In this document: positions 34,001 to 46,400 of the stretch, piece by piece | Layout of the letters: every line of letters begins with the position of its first letter | Numbering within the stretch: the first letter of the stretch is position 1 | Source: Yamagishiella unicocca | Taxonomy: Eukaryota; Chlorophyta; Chlorophyceae; Chlamydomonadales; Volvocaceae | Direction: 5' to 3' | Assembly (NCBI GenBank): GCA_003116995.1 | Contig: BDSL01000003.1 | Coordinates: 186,001-250,000 of the forward strand | Length of the DNA stretch: 64,000 nt | Position numbers and translations under genes: made by a program | The notes under the pieces: generated by a model | The model's input: the letters and a program-made list of their open reading frames with translations, nothing else | Database searches by the model: none | What the model was told of the DNA's origin: nothing

Positions 34001-37000
34001 AGAAGACAATGCAGCAGCCAGCAGGCTTCAAGGTGTGCGTCTGGAAATCACTGTGCTCCTGGTCGGCTCCCCATCCACCGATGATATTCACAGCATTCTA
34101 CATTCGGCACGTACCTTTCTGTACTTGTAGTGAATCGCCTTCCAAGGAGACGGTAGGAAGTCGTCGAGGGAGCATGGTGGCGCCTCTACCATAAGTTCCA
34201 ACATCACCTGCAACCATCCAAGCCAGCCACCATGCGTCATCATACGTGCATCCAGCATTAGGGCCGGACCCACGGCGTTGAGGAGAAAGCTATGGACCGA
34301 CATATCAGTTAGATAGAGTTGGACAGATCGATGACATACATCAGCTCATCAGCGATGCAAGAGTGACTGCCAACTCGCGCCTACCTAGAAAAAGACCTGT
34401 GCACTGCGACCAATGCATTGCGTCGTGTGTCCAGTTGGCTTAAATATCATCAACTACAACGCCACGAGCATGCACATATCCAGCATTCGCATTGGCAGCT
34501 TACAATACCGTCATGGGGTCTTGCGGCCAAGGAGGATCAACCCACATACCTGGTGGTCACCGTTCAATGGATTGCCACCGCCCGGGGGACCGCCACCGGC
34601 TCCAGCTCCAGCCCCAGCACGGCCTCCGGTCTGTCGTGTTGCCGCCGCCGCAGCTGACGCATCCATGCCAGCCCTCACACCCAGGACTTTCGCGAGGTCG
34701 CCACTCATGTGGCGGATTGCGCCTTTCCTCTCCACCACCATCAGCAGCTGGGGCTCATCGGAAACAAGCTTCATACGCACCTCGAGGATCGACGCGTCAG
34801 TCAGGTCTACAGGCGGGGTGAGTGCAACGGGCAGACTGTGTTACTACATATGCAGTCGGTAACATTGCTCGTGCACGTTGGTCGGATCGGCGGAGCAGGT
34901 ATCAAACCTGCGTGCAAGGAGGGTCCTGCAGGTCTGGATGATGCGCCCGCCGAGGCAAATGGAAATGTGGCTCTTTATTACAAGCATGGCGACAGCAGGT
35001 AGGGCCCACCTCTTTTCACCACTATGCTGCACGTCTTGGCAAAATCGTACTTGTGCAGCACGCGGCATGTGGTCGCGCTGGCATCAACATTCATGGGGTT
35101 GTCTTCGCCGTCCGCCGCTGAGGCCAGCATCCTGAGCGGCTCAAAACACATGCATGGCACAGAGGAGATTTGTTGCACCAGAGGCTCAAAACATTAGCCA
35201 TGCAGGGCCATGCACATTCCGGCAGTCAGACACATTGTCGAATATATGTCTAAATTGCTCGCACACCTGATTGCACGTGCTGTCTGGAGTGCTCGTGGGA
35301 AACTAACATTGCTATGGACACACAGCTAGCGGTGCGCAATCAAAGCATTCCATGTCTTTCATCCCTAATTGCCACCGGCCTCACAACTTACTTACCCTTC
35401 GGCGTGCTGATCAACACTGCTAAAAAGCCTACGAAAACCAATCCTGGTAAGGCACTGCTACGCACCTCTGTACTAGTTCGTGTTTGTCATGGTTGGCCTG
35501 GTTGGCCGCCCACACGTCTGCCGCGTTGGCATCTGTGCCGGCCTCTGAGTGCTTAACACTTGATGATCGCAGTAGCTTGTCCAGGTGCATACCTATCACG
35601 TCCTCCGGATGATACCTGCCAACAAGATCCGATGCACGACAATGTACGCCATCGAGGATGTAGGTGAGTATTAATGTCTGCATCGAGTGGTTGTCATCAC
35701 GGGTCATCACGACTCCGTAATGAGGTAAAACACTCCATAGGTAAACCATAGGTTTAAACAGAAGGGTGCATGGAAAACATGACAGGGTGCTCATTGGCGT
35801 GAACAAGCGACCGCCACACGTGGAACGGGAGTGGACAGGAAGCTGATGGGCAGCCAGATAGAGCTTGGTTGGAGGGGCGCAATGAGGGTCATCACCAAGC
35901 GCCGCTGCACAAGTTACCCTAATCAACCCGGGTATTGTGGTGATTTCCATCAGCCCCTTTATCCCCCTTCCAGCTACTGCACAGGGCAGCCTCGCTTACC
36001 CGAAGCATGTGACGAAACCCGGGTCACAGCACACAATAAGTCCATCTGGTGTGACCCACACACGGCCAAGCCCAGACTCAGTTGGCACGATCTCCAGGAT
36101 TCCGATGAAGACACTGTCCTCACCCAGGCCTGCAATGGTCCCATAATGATGGGGAGTGGTCAGTAGAGGCCTGTCTGAGCGAGGTCATTAGGTCGGACTG
36201 GGGCCACTACTGCGTGTCAGGGTTGAGCCCGCCCTCTTGAGCTCGTCAACCAGCACGAAAAAACACGCTCTCTGTCTGAATCGTTTCATGGGCTCCACGC
36301 ACCCATAACGAGCTACGACCGCTATCCACTCAACCACGCCCCCAGACGTGTTTACGTTAGGTCAATCCTGATATGCGGTACCTGATGCCCGACTGACAGC
36401 GATGCGCACTGTCAGCGCCACCCGTTCACGGTGGATGCCCAGCACAGGGTGCCTGAAGTACGGCGGCGCGCTGTCGCCCGAGTCGATGTAGCGGCGCAGG
36501 ATTGCTGGGTGCCGCTTCGCCTCGTGTGGAGGCATCAGCAGCGTCACATTCTTTCCGTCAAGGTCGCCTGCGTAAGTTGTCAACACACAGGCCGCAACAC
36601 TTAACCTTTTTGGTTGTGGTGAGAAACGCGCTGGTTCTACACGGTTCTACTATGTTCGCTATTCCCGATAATGCTGCGGAAATAAACAGCCTTTTCAGGT
36701 GCTTCACGTCCAAAAACTGGATAGCACGATCCCCCTTATTATCACAATACGTAGTTAACAATCGCGGTTTCTGCCTTACCCTTCTTGTACCCAAACATGT
36801 CATGCAGCTTCCTGTTAGCGACCTGGATATCCCCGAAAGCGTTGACCACGAGGATGCCCTTCTCCACATCGTCCATACGGCTCATTGGAGTACCTACGCA
36901 TACGTGTGCGCGGGGAGGCGTGGGTGAAGGAATTTCAGGTGAGGGGTGCCTGGGGTGGATGGCTTTTTAGGCTTCTAGGCCTTAAGGGTAGTTTTCAAGC

Positions 37001-40000
37001 CAGGAATAATAGTGTAGGATGCAGCGCGTATCGGCTGCTCATGCCTTCCGCATCACCCGGCAATCTTCTCAGTATAAACCCAAGCAAGCAACCGCGTATT
37101 TAGTTCCCTGCCAGCGGCTCGGGCGGGGCTGCAAGTGGCGGCCGTACCATCGGGAAGGCTGGGGCCCTGGCCGCTGAAGTCCTTGCTCTCCTCCAGCCGC
37201 TCGGCCGTTGAGTAATACCTGCAGGTCGGCAGCAGGGAGCGTACCGAAAGTCAACGGGAAGGAGTGACGGCGGCGGCGCGAGGAATACCATCGCTCATCT
37301 CCGTCTGGCGTCACCTCCTTTATCTCCACCTGCCGCCCCACGCGTCCCTCCCTGGGCTTAACCATACGCACTGTGCGGCAGTCCACGGGTCCTGCTTGAT
37401 GGTTTCCAGGAACCTGGCGTACAGCCGTACAAGTCGGGGTGAGTTGTTGTACAGCTCCATCGCTACACGGTAGGCCGATTCTGCCTGCATTGTTGGCAGC
37501 GAACATTGCATGATCATGGGCGAATTAGAGCAAACGACAACTTTGCGCCGCAATATTGAACGCTCTCGCTGAGATTTATGCCCCAACCCAGCCTGTTCAC
37601 AACGCATGAAAATAATCGCGAAGCCGCGAACCAGACAACTGTGAGCTTTGCGCTATCCATATATAATGAGGCGCACGGCACGCGAGGCAGCAGCAGCTTG
37701 GCGAATCAAATACTATTGTAGGTTCCAGCAGTAGTGGATTCCATCCCACGGCCACCAAAAGAATGCTGACTCTCCACGTATGAAGAACATCACCGCCGCC
37801 GGCTCGGGCCCTTCCGCAGCAAGACAGCCCACCGAGTGCGCGCCCCTCTTGGGTTTGTTCATCCGACGCTCGATTGTCTGCGTACGTGCACCCGCCCAGT
37901 GCTCACACGCACCTTGGAAACCGAGTTGTCGATCTCCTCCAGCGACTTGCTGAGAGAGGTGAAGGAGATGGAGCTATTGCCAAGGATGCGCCTGAGGGTC
38001 GTTGGAAAATGTCCGTGCCCACAAGGAAGGGTGGCTTCACCGGACGTAGGTCTGTTGCTTGGTGGCGGAGTCCCGCGTTCAGCTGTGTCGCGTATGTATC
38101 CACCATAAACATCTGGAACTACCGAGCTAGAGGGTCCCGCGTCCGTTCCGCGCAGCCTCACCAGAAGTTAGCCATCGCCTGCAGCGCGTCCTTGTGGTGT
38201 CGCATCACGGTACGCTGCTTGCGCTGGTACTCGACGTACCTGCGCCGCACAGCAGGCAGCGAAGCACCACCACAGGAGGTTGGACAGGGTTGTCAAATTG
38301 GAGCGGTTGGCGAGGCCGGCATGGAATGCGCTTACACGCTCGTGTCCACCGGCGACCCGTTGCGTTTCCGTACGTAGACATGTATCCATACACGCGCGCG
38401 TGTTCGGACAGGTTCGTTCGGACCTGGTGCGACAGGTGCGCCCGAACGCGCTCTGCTGATGCTGCTGCCGGCGACCACCAACACACAAATAAAGACGCAA
38501 GGCCCATTTATCCCCGCCGATCCCTGCCCGGCCCCGAGCGCACCCCAGCAGGTCCATGCTGCCACCCTTTCCGACAGTGCTGCTTGCAGCTTTCTGGGTG
38601 GCCTGCTGCTGCCTCACAAAGAGCATGAAGCGACACATGATGCTCGGACTGAGCTTGCGCACGCTCTGGCGGGATGGGAGAAGGGGTCAGGTGTCAGAGA
38701 GGGACAGCAACACGTGATAAGATGCCAACCCAATGGGTGAGCTCAGTGGGCGGGTTTCGTACGTGTGTGGAAGGATGGCGGTCGTACCTCGAGTTGTTTC
38801 GCGCCAGTTTGGCTGAAGCCGAGCATGTCGAGCATGAAATTTGCATAAACTAACGAGACGAAGGCGTCGTCCGGGAACAGCGCGATGCCAGCCTGAGGAT
38901 GAGGTCGGGGCGGAAGGCATGCAGTGAGAGACAAGGTAGTGGTCGAAGGTAGGGGGCGGTATCGGCACGTGGTATTCGGCGTGAGGATGGACTTCCTTTT
39001 GCCGGGAGAAGCCAGTAGGAGAAGCCAGCAGTAGTGGAAGCTGTTTAAACACCCCTCTTTGGACCTACGAGACCACATGCTCCCATTCATACAATCTTTG
39101 TGTACCGCGTGGGGATGATGATATTGAAAGGGCGCAAACAAGGCAAGCTGCGTGGAGCGGAGGGTTCACCAACCCCGTTACGACGACTGTGTAAGTTAGT
39201 ATTTGTAGTCGGTGGCGTTGGTCCTTTTAAGGGGTAATACTGGTCAAGTTCTGTTGCGCTAGCTACCTCCGTCCGTCAGCTCGCTCTCACTCGCCTTAAT
39301 GATGTTCTCAGCACGGTGCACCGCTATCTTTTCCAACGTGTACAGGTCCGTCCACACCCTGGCGCAGCGGGCTGCGACCTCCACGTCCCTGGGGTGTGAG
39401 AAGTGGTACACGTCCTGCGGCTTGATGGCCTCAGGGTCGGTGGTCCTGGGGAACGAAGTGGGTGGGGTGGCGGTGATGAGCTCGGGCCTGCCTGCTGAGG
39501 AGGATCAATCTTTCGTAGGCTGAAGATGTGCGGCCACTGTGGCAACTGGATTTGGGGGCCCATATAGAGCGGCAAGCAAAAGCTTTTACCTAGATGTACA
39601 GCAGGTGAGATGGGGGATCGATCGAGCACGCCACGTCATCATGCCGGTCCGCTCGGGGCTGCTGTGGTCTTTTGTATGGACCCAGACCTACATATCAACG
39701 CACTGTCCGCTACCGGTATTCGCTTTTATGTTTTGAAACGTATGCATTTATGTTCCATGACAAATACCCGCCTGCTGTTTGATTCTACCTTTGAAGGTCT
39801 GGAGCCCACTGTAACGATGGTCTGGAGCTAGCCCGCTGTGGCGGATACTACGGATGCCACCACACACACCTGAACGCCCTCACAACTGCGGTTGTGAAGA
39901 GCTTGGTGCGCAGCCACGCCACCCCGGCGCCCACCAGGAAGGCTGGCAGCAGGCCGATCGCCATCGCGATCGTGAGAGTCGAGGCCGTGCTGTCTGGCAG

Positions 40001-43000
40001 CAGTACCACCGCCAGCTGCACCGCGGCCACACTGACCATGGCCACTGCAACCCCCGCCTTGAGGCAATTCACCCAGGCCAGCAGGTGGGGCACCTGCGCA
40101 CGCATTATTCATCAGACATGTCAGCCGGCCAAGCCAGCGGCAGAGCAGCAAGCGGTGGATGGCCACGCACGTCAAGCTACATATGGCAAAATTCCGTACA
40201 GCCGGCCCCTTGCCCGTTCGTGCTCGCATGCTTCGTTGGGGACGGACACGAACGGTCAAGGGACCGACTATGTGTCCACCCGCAAGCGCGCGTGCATACT
40301 CCGTCCCCGCTACTGAGCTACAAGCTCCGAAACCTGCGCCGCCTGTGGTACAGTGACGTGTAGCGCTACAATCCTGATGCACGCGTCGAGTGAATCCGGT
40401 ATTCGTCGCGTCCCCGCCGAGGCCACGTGCCCAGACCGCCGCTCTGCCTTGCGCTTTCTCGCTCACCCATCGCAGGTACTCCCAGGCCAGCCATGACGAG
40501 AGCACCAGGTACGCCGCTGACGCTGCCGTGGGCTGCCCAAGGAATACCCCCACCAGGGTCAACAAAGCCTGCCGTTCGTGCCGTGTGTGGGAGGACAGTG
40601 GAGTCCAGTGGAGGACAGTTAAGGGCCGGGGTAGGTCTTATTGTTGCAGGTGGCGTGTGAGAAGAGGAGTGGACAAGGGATTGAAGTTCTAGACGCACAT
40701 GCCATAGTAGTTGAATGAAGGCTTGCAAGCGTATTCCATATGTGTCAACTAACCCCATCTCGCGATCCTGGTGCCTCTACCACGAGTTGGGCCTAACATA
40801 GAGGTAGGGTGCAACTGCATATCGCCGTGAAGCCAGGTCTCTCCTGACCCATGGGTCGCGTCAGGCGCGCCGCCCTCCCTTTCACTTTTATCTCGCCCTT
40901 ACGTGCCTTGATGCCAAAGGCGGTAACCTCCGAGCCGCTGTGTCCCAGAGCCCGAGGGGACTTGCTTCCTGGGTTGACATCCACCTGTGGACATTTCAAA
41001 AGTAGACCTCACAATGTTACTTCGTAGGTTAATAACTGCCGGATCCGAGTTTGCCCTACTTCCTGAAGCTGGATGCCACAGGATGGGGCTGATCCGTCCC
41101 AATGGGCGTGGCAGGCATGTCAGTGGTGGTTTCTATTGAATCTCAGCATGCTTTCATGCACAGACCAATAAGGACTGCGTGCCACTCATGACCTACCTCG
41201 GACATGTTGAACAGCATGGTGATCGCCACGAATATCAGGAGCAATAGCCCCGAACCCACGGCGTTGACGACATGCGGCGTGGTGGAGCAGCCTGCGTGCC
41301 GGTTGTATATGTAATCATATATGGTATCACCGGCGGGCATAACCGTCATCAAACGGAGGCGCCACGGCTGGCCGGTAATAATGCGACGGCGGCAGCAGCA
41401 ATGACGTACACATGTGACGGGAACGAATGGTTGGGTGTGGAATTCGTCACCATGCCACTGCTTCCAATCACAAGGCATGGTAACCCACAACATGCCGTAC
41501 TCACTGTACTCGGGGAACAGCGCCATATGGAGGTGTGGCTTCGTAGGGCCCATGTAGTTGCAGGAAATGCCCAACTGTGCGGTGTACGTAAGGCATGGGG
41601 TGAGGACGCTTTTAGGGTTTTAGGTTTTTACGTGTAATAAGCAAGGGACCTTGGGTTGCTACTTCAGCTTGCTTGAGCACTGTACATCGGCGGTACAGTG
41701 TGCAGGGCACTACGTAATAAGCAGCGGATGCCAACCCATCCGGTAGGTGAACCCCAGCTGATGGCCCGATACATATTCCCCCGAGCGTGCACCGCTGCAT
41801 GTTAAATAGATCCCATACTTTGCGTAGTCGCTGTCATTCTCCACCTCAGCCCATGGGCAACCCTCATATGTTAGGATGCAAAGCGCCCGTGCATATATGT
41901 ATGCATGCATACATATGTAGCATCGATCGGGGACGGTGCGATTGATGACGAACGCACGCACTTGCAAGAAGCTGAGGGTGGTGACGTCGAAGACCTGAAG
42001 AAAGACGTGCGAGAAGGCCCGCACCACCTGCACGCACGAAGAATCATATGTTGGGCCCGCATTCTGTCCTTTTAGCACCTGGTACCCTCCCATGTAACAA
42101 ACTTCGCAAGGGTACTGCCCTGGTTTACGCGCATCCTATAATGCAAAGTATCAATCACCAAAAAACATACCCTTCCCCTGTTATGCGCGCAGTCATTCAC
42201 CGCAAGGAAACAACCCGCATTGATCCTAACACATTCTGACGTACTGGGTAGGAAGGCCGCACAGCTAAAGTGAGCGCTACTACACATGGGTTGGGTCGTA
42301 ATTGATGTGGTGCACCACGCCCTTCGTGCCTGCGGCTGCTGCCGGCGGCCCTAAACCGCACGTACGGCACGTCGGTGTGCCTTGTTTGCCGAGTAAGCAA
42401 GCGATGGCAACAGTATTTGGGGGGGGCGAGTACACCAGTCCACTGCGCCCGCCAGGCCTTACCTTGATGGGCCATAAGTAATCAAACTTCTGCTCCTTGA
42501 AGCTCCACGCCACCCAGACGCACAGCGCTAGATTGACGGCCAGCACGCCCGCCAAACTGTATAGGATAGCCACGTACCAGGTATACCCCTGCCGTTCATG
42601 ACACAGGTACCAAAAACACGGGCCAAGAACGCAGGCTTTTAGACGGCTGTTATAAAACCTGATTGCCAGGCACCCAAGCAAAGCAAGGCATCAACTGATG
42701 ATACCGCGTGGGGATCGACCTGGTGTTACACAATGAGCAGCGAGCGAGCCACTATTTGGCACCCCATCAGCGTCGTCCCACTCCATATCTGGGCCAAGGT
42801 TTGGTACATGGGCAAGGCCCCGTAATCGAGCTTGACGATCCCTTTACAACCTTTCCCGCCCCTGCCGTGACATGCCTACCAGGTCTTTTAGCCATTTGAA
42901 CGTCAGCACTGAGACGCATTTCCATGCAGTGCTGTTGGGGTCAATATCCCACCCATACTCCGGCGTCAAGATTGTCGTAAACAGCTGCCAGGCGGTGACG

Positions 43001-43405
43001 ATGTTCTGTAGATAGAAGCGGGCAGCAGGAAATGTGATGCGGAATCTGTTCCTTGTGCAACGGTTTTTAGATCTCATCTAGAAATCGTATTGATTCCGTG
43101 CACTGCTGGAGACCTCCGTCGTCCCCGGTATTGCTAGCTAGTAACCAGCGCCGGACAGGCATCTGCTGCAGATACGTATTCGCTCCCAAGTGCTCCTTTG
43201 GGAGCCATCGCATGCAGTATGCTATGTACGCTGAAGGAAGGACGAACATCCGGCATTCGCTGGTGGAACATCATTCCCTGCTACCCCCCACCGACCGAAA
43301 CCGACGCACCTTGATTATTATCCAATGGTATTGGGGATGATGTTGACTCTTTTCCTGACTTAGTGTGAATAGGACCCCAAAAATGCCAGACTCGAGTGAG
43401 GGTGT
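20544..43405 (-). CDS. Gene A: giant TmcB-like PAS-domain multi-pass membrane protein
   Basis: I reconstructed 53 exons whose phases chain without a break to 2582 codons. The first exon with the start codon is not found and should lie upstream of 43405. The order is: N-terminal membrane block, a helical middle with motifs of the tiny-macrocysts B (TmcB) family, PAS domains, a long region with several low-complexity insertions, and a C-terminal block with four or more hydrophobic segments. TmcB-like proteins are known from Dictyostelium, ciliates and chlamydomonadalean algae; their molecular role is not established. PAS domains suggest sensing of a ligand or redox state at a membrane. Exons are listed in the segment entries. 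Gene B downstream in coordinate terms (48518-64000) is a paralogue with the same exon phases. One intron contains a LINE. Confident about family and exons, unsure about both termini. Confidence 0.85.
28789..28850. repeat. 31-bp direct tandem duplication in a gene A intron
   Basis: Two identical adjacent copies of a 31-bp unit starting TTCTGTGTGC and ending CCGCCGAGG (28789-28819 and 28820-28850). Lies between exons 28967-29058 and 28243-28684. Confidence 0.85.
30143..30188. repeat. 22-bp tandem repeat in a gene A intron
   Basis: About two copies of GTATGACTTGAAGTATGATT followed by GT, between exons 30398-30627 and 29225-30086. Simple recent duplication. Confidence 0.7.
31690..32957 (+). mobile_element. 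5'-truncated LINE (non-LTR retrotransposon), antisense in a gene A intron
   Basis: An open frame from about 31747 to 32820 encodes 357 residues matching the C-terminal part of a LINE ORF2. It starts in the post-catalytic thumb region (SYGAQVWGP, RMVALQKRFLRILAGV) and ends with the typical C-terminal zinc-binding motif CLACGDRQAIEDERH followed by VLLEC. The YADD catalytic core is missing, so the copy is 5'-truncated and cannot move by itself. About 120 bp of 3' untranslated sequence follows, ending in (AATC)n at about 32940-32955, a usual LINE-type 3' tail. The 5' border near 31690-31740 is not exact and no target duplication was identified. It lies between gene A exons 33000-33220 and 31252-31387, on the opposite strand. 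Confidence 0.85.
34115..37218 (-). other. Gene A segment: PAS domains 1-3
   Basis: Exons 37148-37218, 36780-36893, 36382-36567, 36000-36129, 35466-35615, 35010-35131, 34550-34806 and 34115-34207. PAS 1 runs from GILVVNAFGDIQVANRKL through FGYKKGDLDGKNVTLLMP to HRERVALTVRI. PAS 2 is marked by VWVTPDGLIVCCDPGF and CFGYHPEDVIGMHLDKLL. A third PAS-like unit contains LHKYDFAK, MKLVSDEPQLLMVVERKG and HMSGDLAKVLGV, followed by an alanine/glycine-rich insertion, and ends DDFLPSPWKAIHYKYRK. No haem- or flavin-binding residue could be assigned by eye. Confidence 0.85.
37372..39445 (-). other. Gene A segment: helical middle region diagnostic of TmcB-like proteins
   Basis: Exons 39295-39445, 38788-38892, 38544-38665, 38162-38239, 37913-37991 and 37372-37484. 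Family-type motifs in order are FSHPRDVEVAARCARVW, HRAENIIK, AGIALFPDD, LVYANFMLD, YVEYQRKQRTVMRHHKDALQ and LYARFLETIKQDPWTAA. These resemble TPR- or HAT-like helical pairs. The first exon must leave through a GC donor (AAG|GCGAGT) so that HRAENIIK joins AGIALFPDD, as in other family members. Confidence 0.8.
39870..43405 (-). other. Gene A segment: N-terminal multi-pass membrane block
   Basis: Exons 43310-43405, 42880-43005, 42463-42588, 41962-42027, 41505-41574, 41197-41291, 40907-40984, 40467-40568 and 39870-40093. The first carries the family signature IFGVLFTLSQEK. Next come TPEYGWDID, then GYTWYVAILY running into a long hydrophobic stretch ending FKEQKFDYLWPIK. Further hydrophobic segments are SGLLLLIFVAITMLF (41197-41291), ALLTLVGVFLG (40467-40568) and two in 39870-40093 (VAMVSVAAVQLAVVLL; IAMAIGLLPAFLVGAGVAW). 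That makes about seven membrane spans. The donor after 40907 is a GC type (AAG|GCACGT); the alternative GT two bases on would break the frame. Confidence 0.8.
41895..41916. repeat. 22-bp perfect palindrome in a gene A intron
   Basis: ATATGTATGCA followed by its exact reverse complement, TGCATACATAT. It is almost entirely alternating purine and pyrimidine. Lies between exons 41962-42027 and 41505-41574. Confidence 0.8.
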
Positions 43406-46400
43406 CTGCGATCAGTGCACAAAAGCGAGTGTATGGCAATACACTCGAGGTAGGGGCAGAGGCCACAGAGGGGCTCCATCTTCGCATTTGTTGCCGCCGC
43501 AAAAGTCAAAGCACAATTGCGGAGCATAGACCAAATGGATGGAAGGTATGATAAGCGTGTCCTCACGCCATAGTAGGACGAATCTTTAGTATGCTGGGAA
43601 ACCACCCAAGTTTTATTTATTCTGAAGACGACCGAACGTCCCCACACCTTCGCCCCCGCCTAAGACGTGATAACAACATATGTCTTTTAGTTATACCGAA
43701 GACGCTTTTCATCTCCCTCAAAGCAAGAGGTCTTGCAACCAGGGCGAATACGTGCGCGGAGCACGGTTGCATAAGAGGCCAACGGCGGCCACTGAGATGG
43801 CTTTGCTTGCAGACACCAGCCAGCCGTATGCCTAATCATGTATATGTTACGAGATGAAGAAATCAGTCACTGCTTTCGGCGTCTCTTGCCTTCAAACCCC
43901 ACATACTGTTATAATAGTCGCTTACATATGTTGAATTTTCTGCCTACTAAACTGCGCTCAGGCTTTTACAGAAACGGAATTGCCGTTCAAAGATGCCAGC
44001 AATACGACTCTCGCGCAGTAACGTCACGCAGCCCTACCTGCAGAAGGTCATCCTGCTCAGGATCTGCGCTGAGGATACCAGACCTGCGACATGTTTGGAC
44101 CGATGGGAATCCTTAACAAAAGCACAGGACCGTCGGCCCCGCAAGATGGGCTATTCAGGTGCCTCGCAAATTAATTATACCGGCCCACACTGATATGCTT
44201 TATATCCAAATTCAAGCATCTCCAAAACTGCCATTTGGATTTAGGAAGGCGCGACAAAGGGGCGGGCCAAGCAGATTGAAACCCGACACCTAAAAACTTA
44301 CTGCAGTGCAATATCATGAAAGCTGGAAGCTGCTCCACTACTAGCAACGGACTCTGCGCGTGTCAATGTCATACGAAGGCAGAGCGCTCCAAGCCGACCG
44401 TAAGACCCTCAACGCAACTAAGCCTCGATAATGCTCTCGGGAGAAAGCCTGTGAATAGATCTCATATGGTGGAAATTATAATTTGACGCAATGTTGTTGC
44501 CCAATCGCAGGTAGTCTACGCTTGGACGTGTGTATGACTGAACAGCATTGAGGTTAATGAATGGCGGCATTACGATCTATCATTCCAACATTACGTTCAC
44601 AACATTGCTCGCAGGCCTAAATTACTATCCATAGGAAAAGTACGAGAGTATGTCGTCTCATGCAATTGTCCGGCGAGCCCTTTTTAGTATGATATCCACG
44701 GCACTATGCAATGCTGCAATTCATCATAATGTTGCGTTCAATAGGGATGCTAATCACGCTACGAATCGTCCTATACACAACAAAAGAGGTTCTCGGCGAA
44801 GTACAGTCGGCGTAGGGCAGCGGTACCGGTATTCGGTAAAGTAAGAATTTCATAGCTTACGATAAAGTGTTCTTCAAGTTGTGTGATTAATGCCAACATG
44901 GCAGCTGCTTTGCTTCCGCACGGCGTAATCTATTTTTACCCCCCTGGCAAGCTTACAGAGTTACCGTCCATTGAAATGACTTTTCCCAACATCTTCCAGC
45001 AATCTCCAACTTATGTCGTTAAAGATATCGTGGAATTAATGTTATAGTTCAAGGATCAACGCTTGCGGACGTAGGGTTCTGCCATCGCTCCGGCCGCCCT
45101 TGGGCCATCTGTACAGGATGGTGCATCATATTTATAAATGGACATCATAAGATAAGAAATGAATGGCACTACGAACTTATTGACCTTCGCGACGCCCTCC
45201 TCTGACCTTGGACAGTGCAAAAGATGCCGAGCAAAGCCATCACGGCCTTACGGGCCAGTAAGTGGGAACCTACGAAGTGCGCGAATGGGGCCCCTGATCA
45301 TTTTTAGATCCCATCGGCGCCCAATATACTGACTTGGATAACGGGTCTTACTGGACATACCTATGCTTTGATTGGGGCAACTGAAGAAGAGGGACCCATT
45401 GCCAGGCCTCACCATATAATAGCCGGGGCTGAACCCAGCAGACGCTCCCGAGGGCACAGGCAAGCCCCGAAAAGCGACGCCGGGCAAACCCAGGACAAGC
45501 CCCATGTCTCCCCCATGAATCCTACGAATTTGGACAGCTGTGGGTGGGGCAGCAGAGCCGGCTAAGACTGGGGCCTTAGGCACGAACACTCCATTCCAGC
45601 CGTGCCTGGCGGACGATGAACCTAGAGGACGGTGAACTTAGAGGACGGTGAAAACGCAAAAACCGACAGAACGGTGAAAATGCAAAAACGGGCAGACGGC
45701 CCCTCAGGTGCATGCGTGCATCCATCACCACAGCCCCAGACAGCAAAGTTACCTAGACTGGGCAAACCGCACGGGAGAAGAAATGAAACAAAGTCCGGGC
45801 AATCCCGGGCTCAGAAGGCACAGACAGGGAGGCAAGCGGCCCACAAAGCGCACCACGTGGACAGGTGACGTCCTTCTATTGATAATAGGATATACAACTG
45901 CAACGTCTCAATATAATGTAGCGAATCGTAGGATTTGGAAGTGTGAAGCCCAGGCGAATCCAGGACAAGAAGAGGGGCCCACGTGATCTCCACTGTTGTA
46001 CCAGGTTGTACCGATATCCACAGCACTTTGCGACGCCAAACCTTTAACCTACGGAGCCCAAAGGATTTATCCATCATGTGCTTTTAGACACATCTTATGG
46101 GCCACAGTGGCGCGAAGCTAGATGATTCGCGCCTCGCGCCTAATAATATGCTGCGACGTCAGGGAAACGGTGCCAGTGCTGTCGCAACCTCGCAACACTT
46201 CACACTACATGCCCGAGCGTTTCCCGGCAAGCGGTCCTTCAACCCACACGCTACGCATGTTATCATTTGTACAAGTATCGCCTTAGGTGCCTAAGCGCAG
46301 TGACGCTACCGGTATCGACCGTCGGGCCTTGTCGGGGCGAGTACCGATAGCACCTCACCTCACCAGAGGACGATCATGGGTTCTGGCTCCATAGAGTGCA

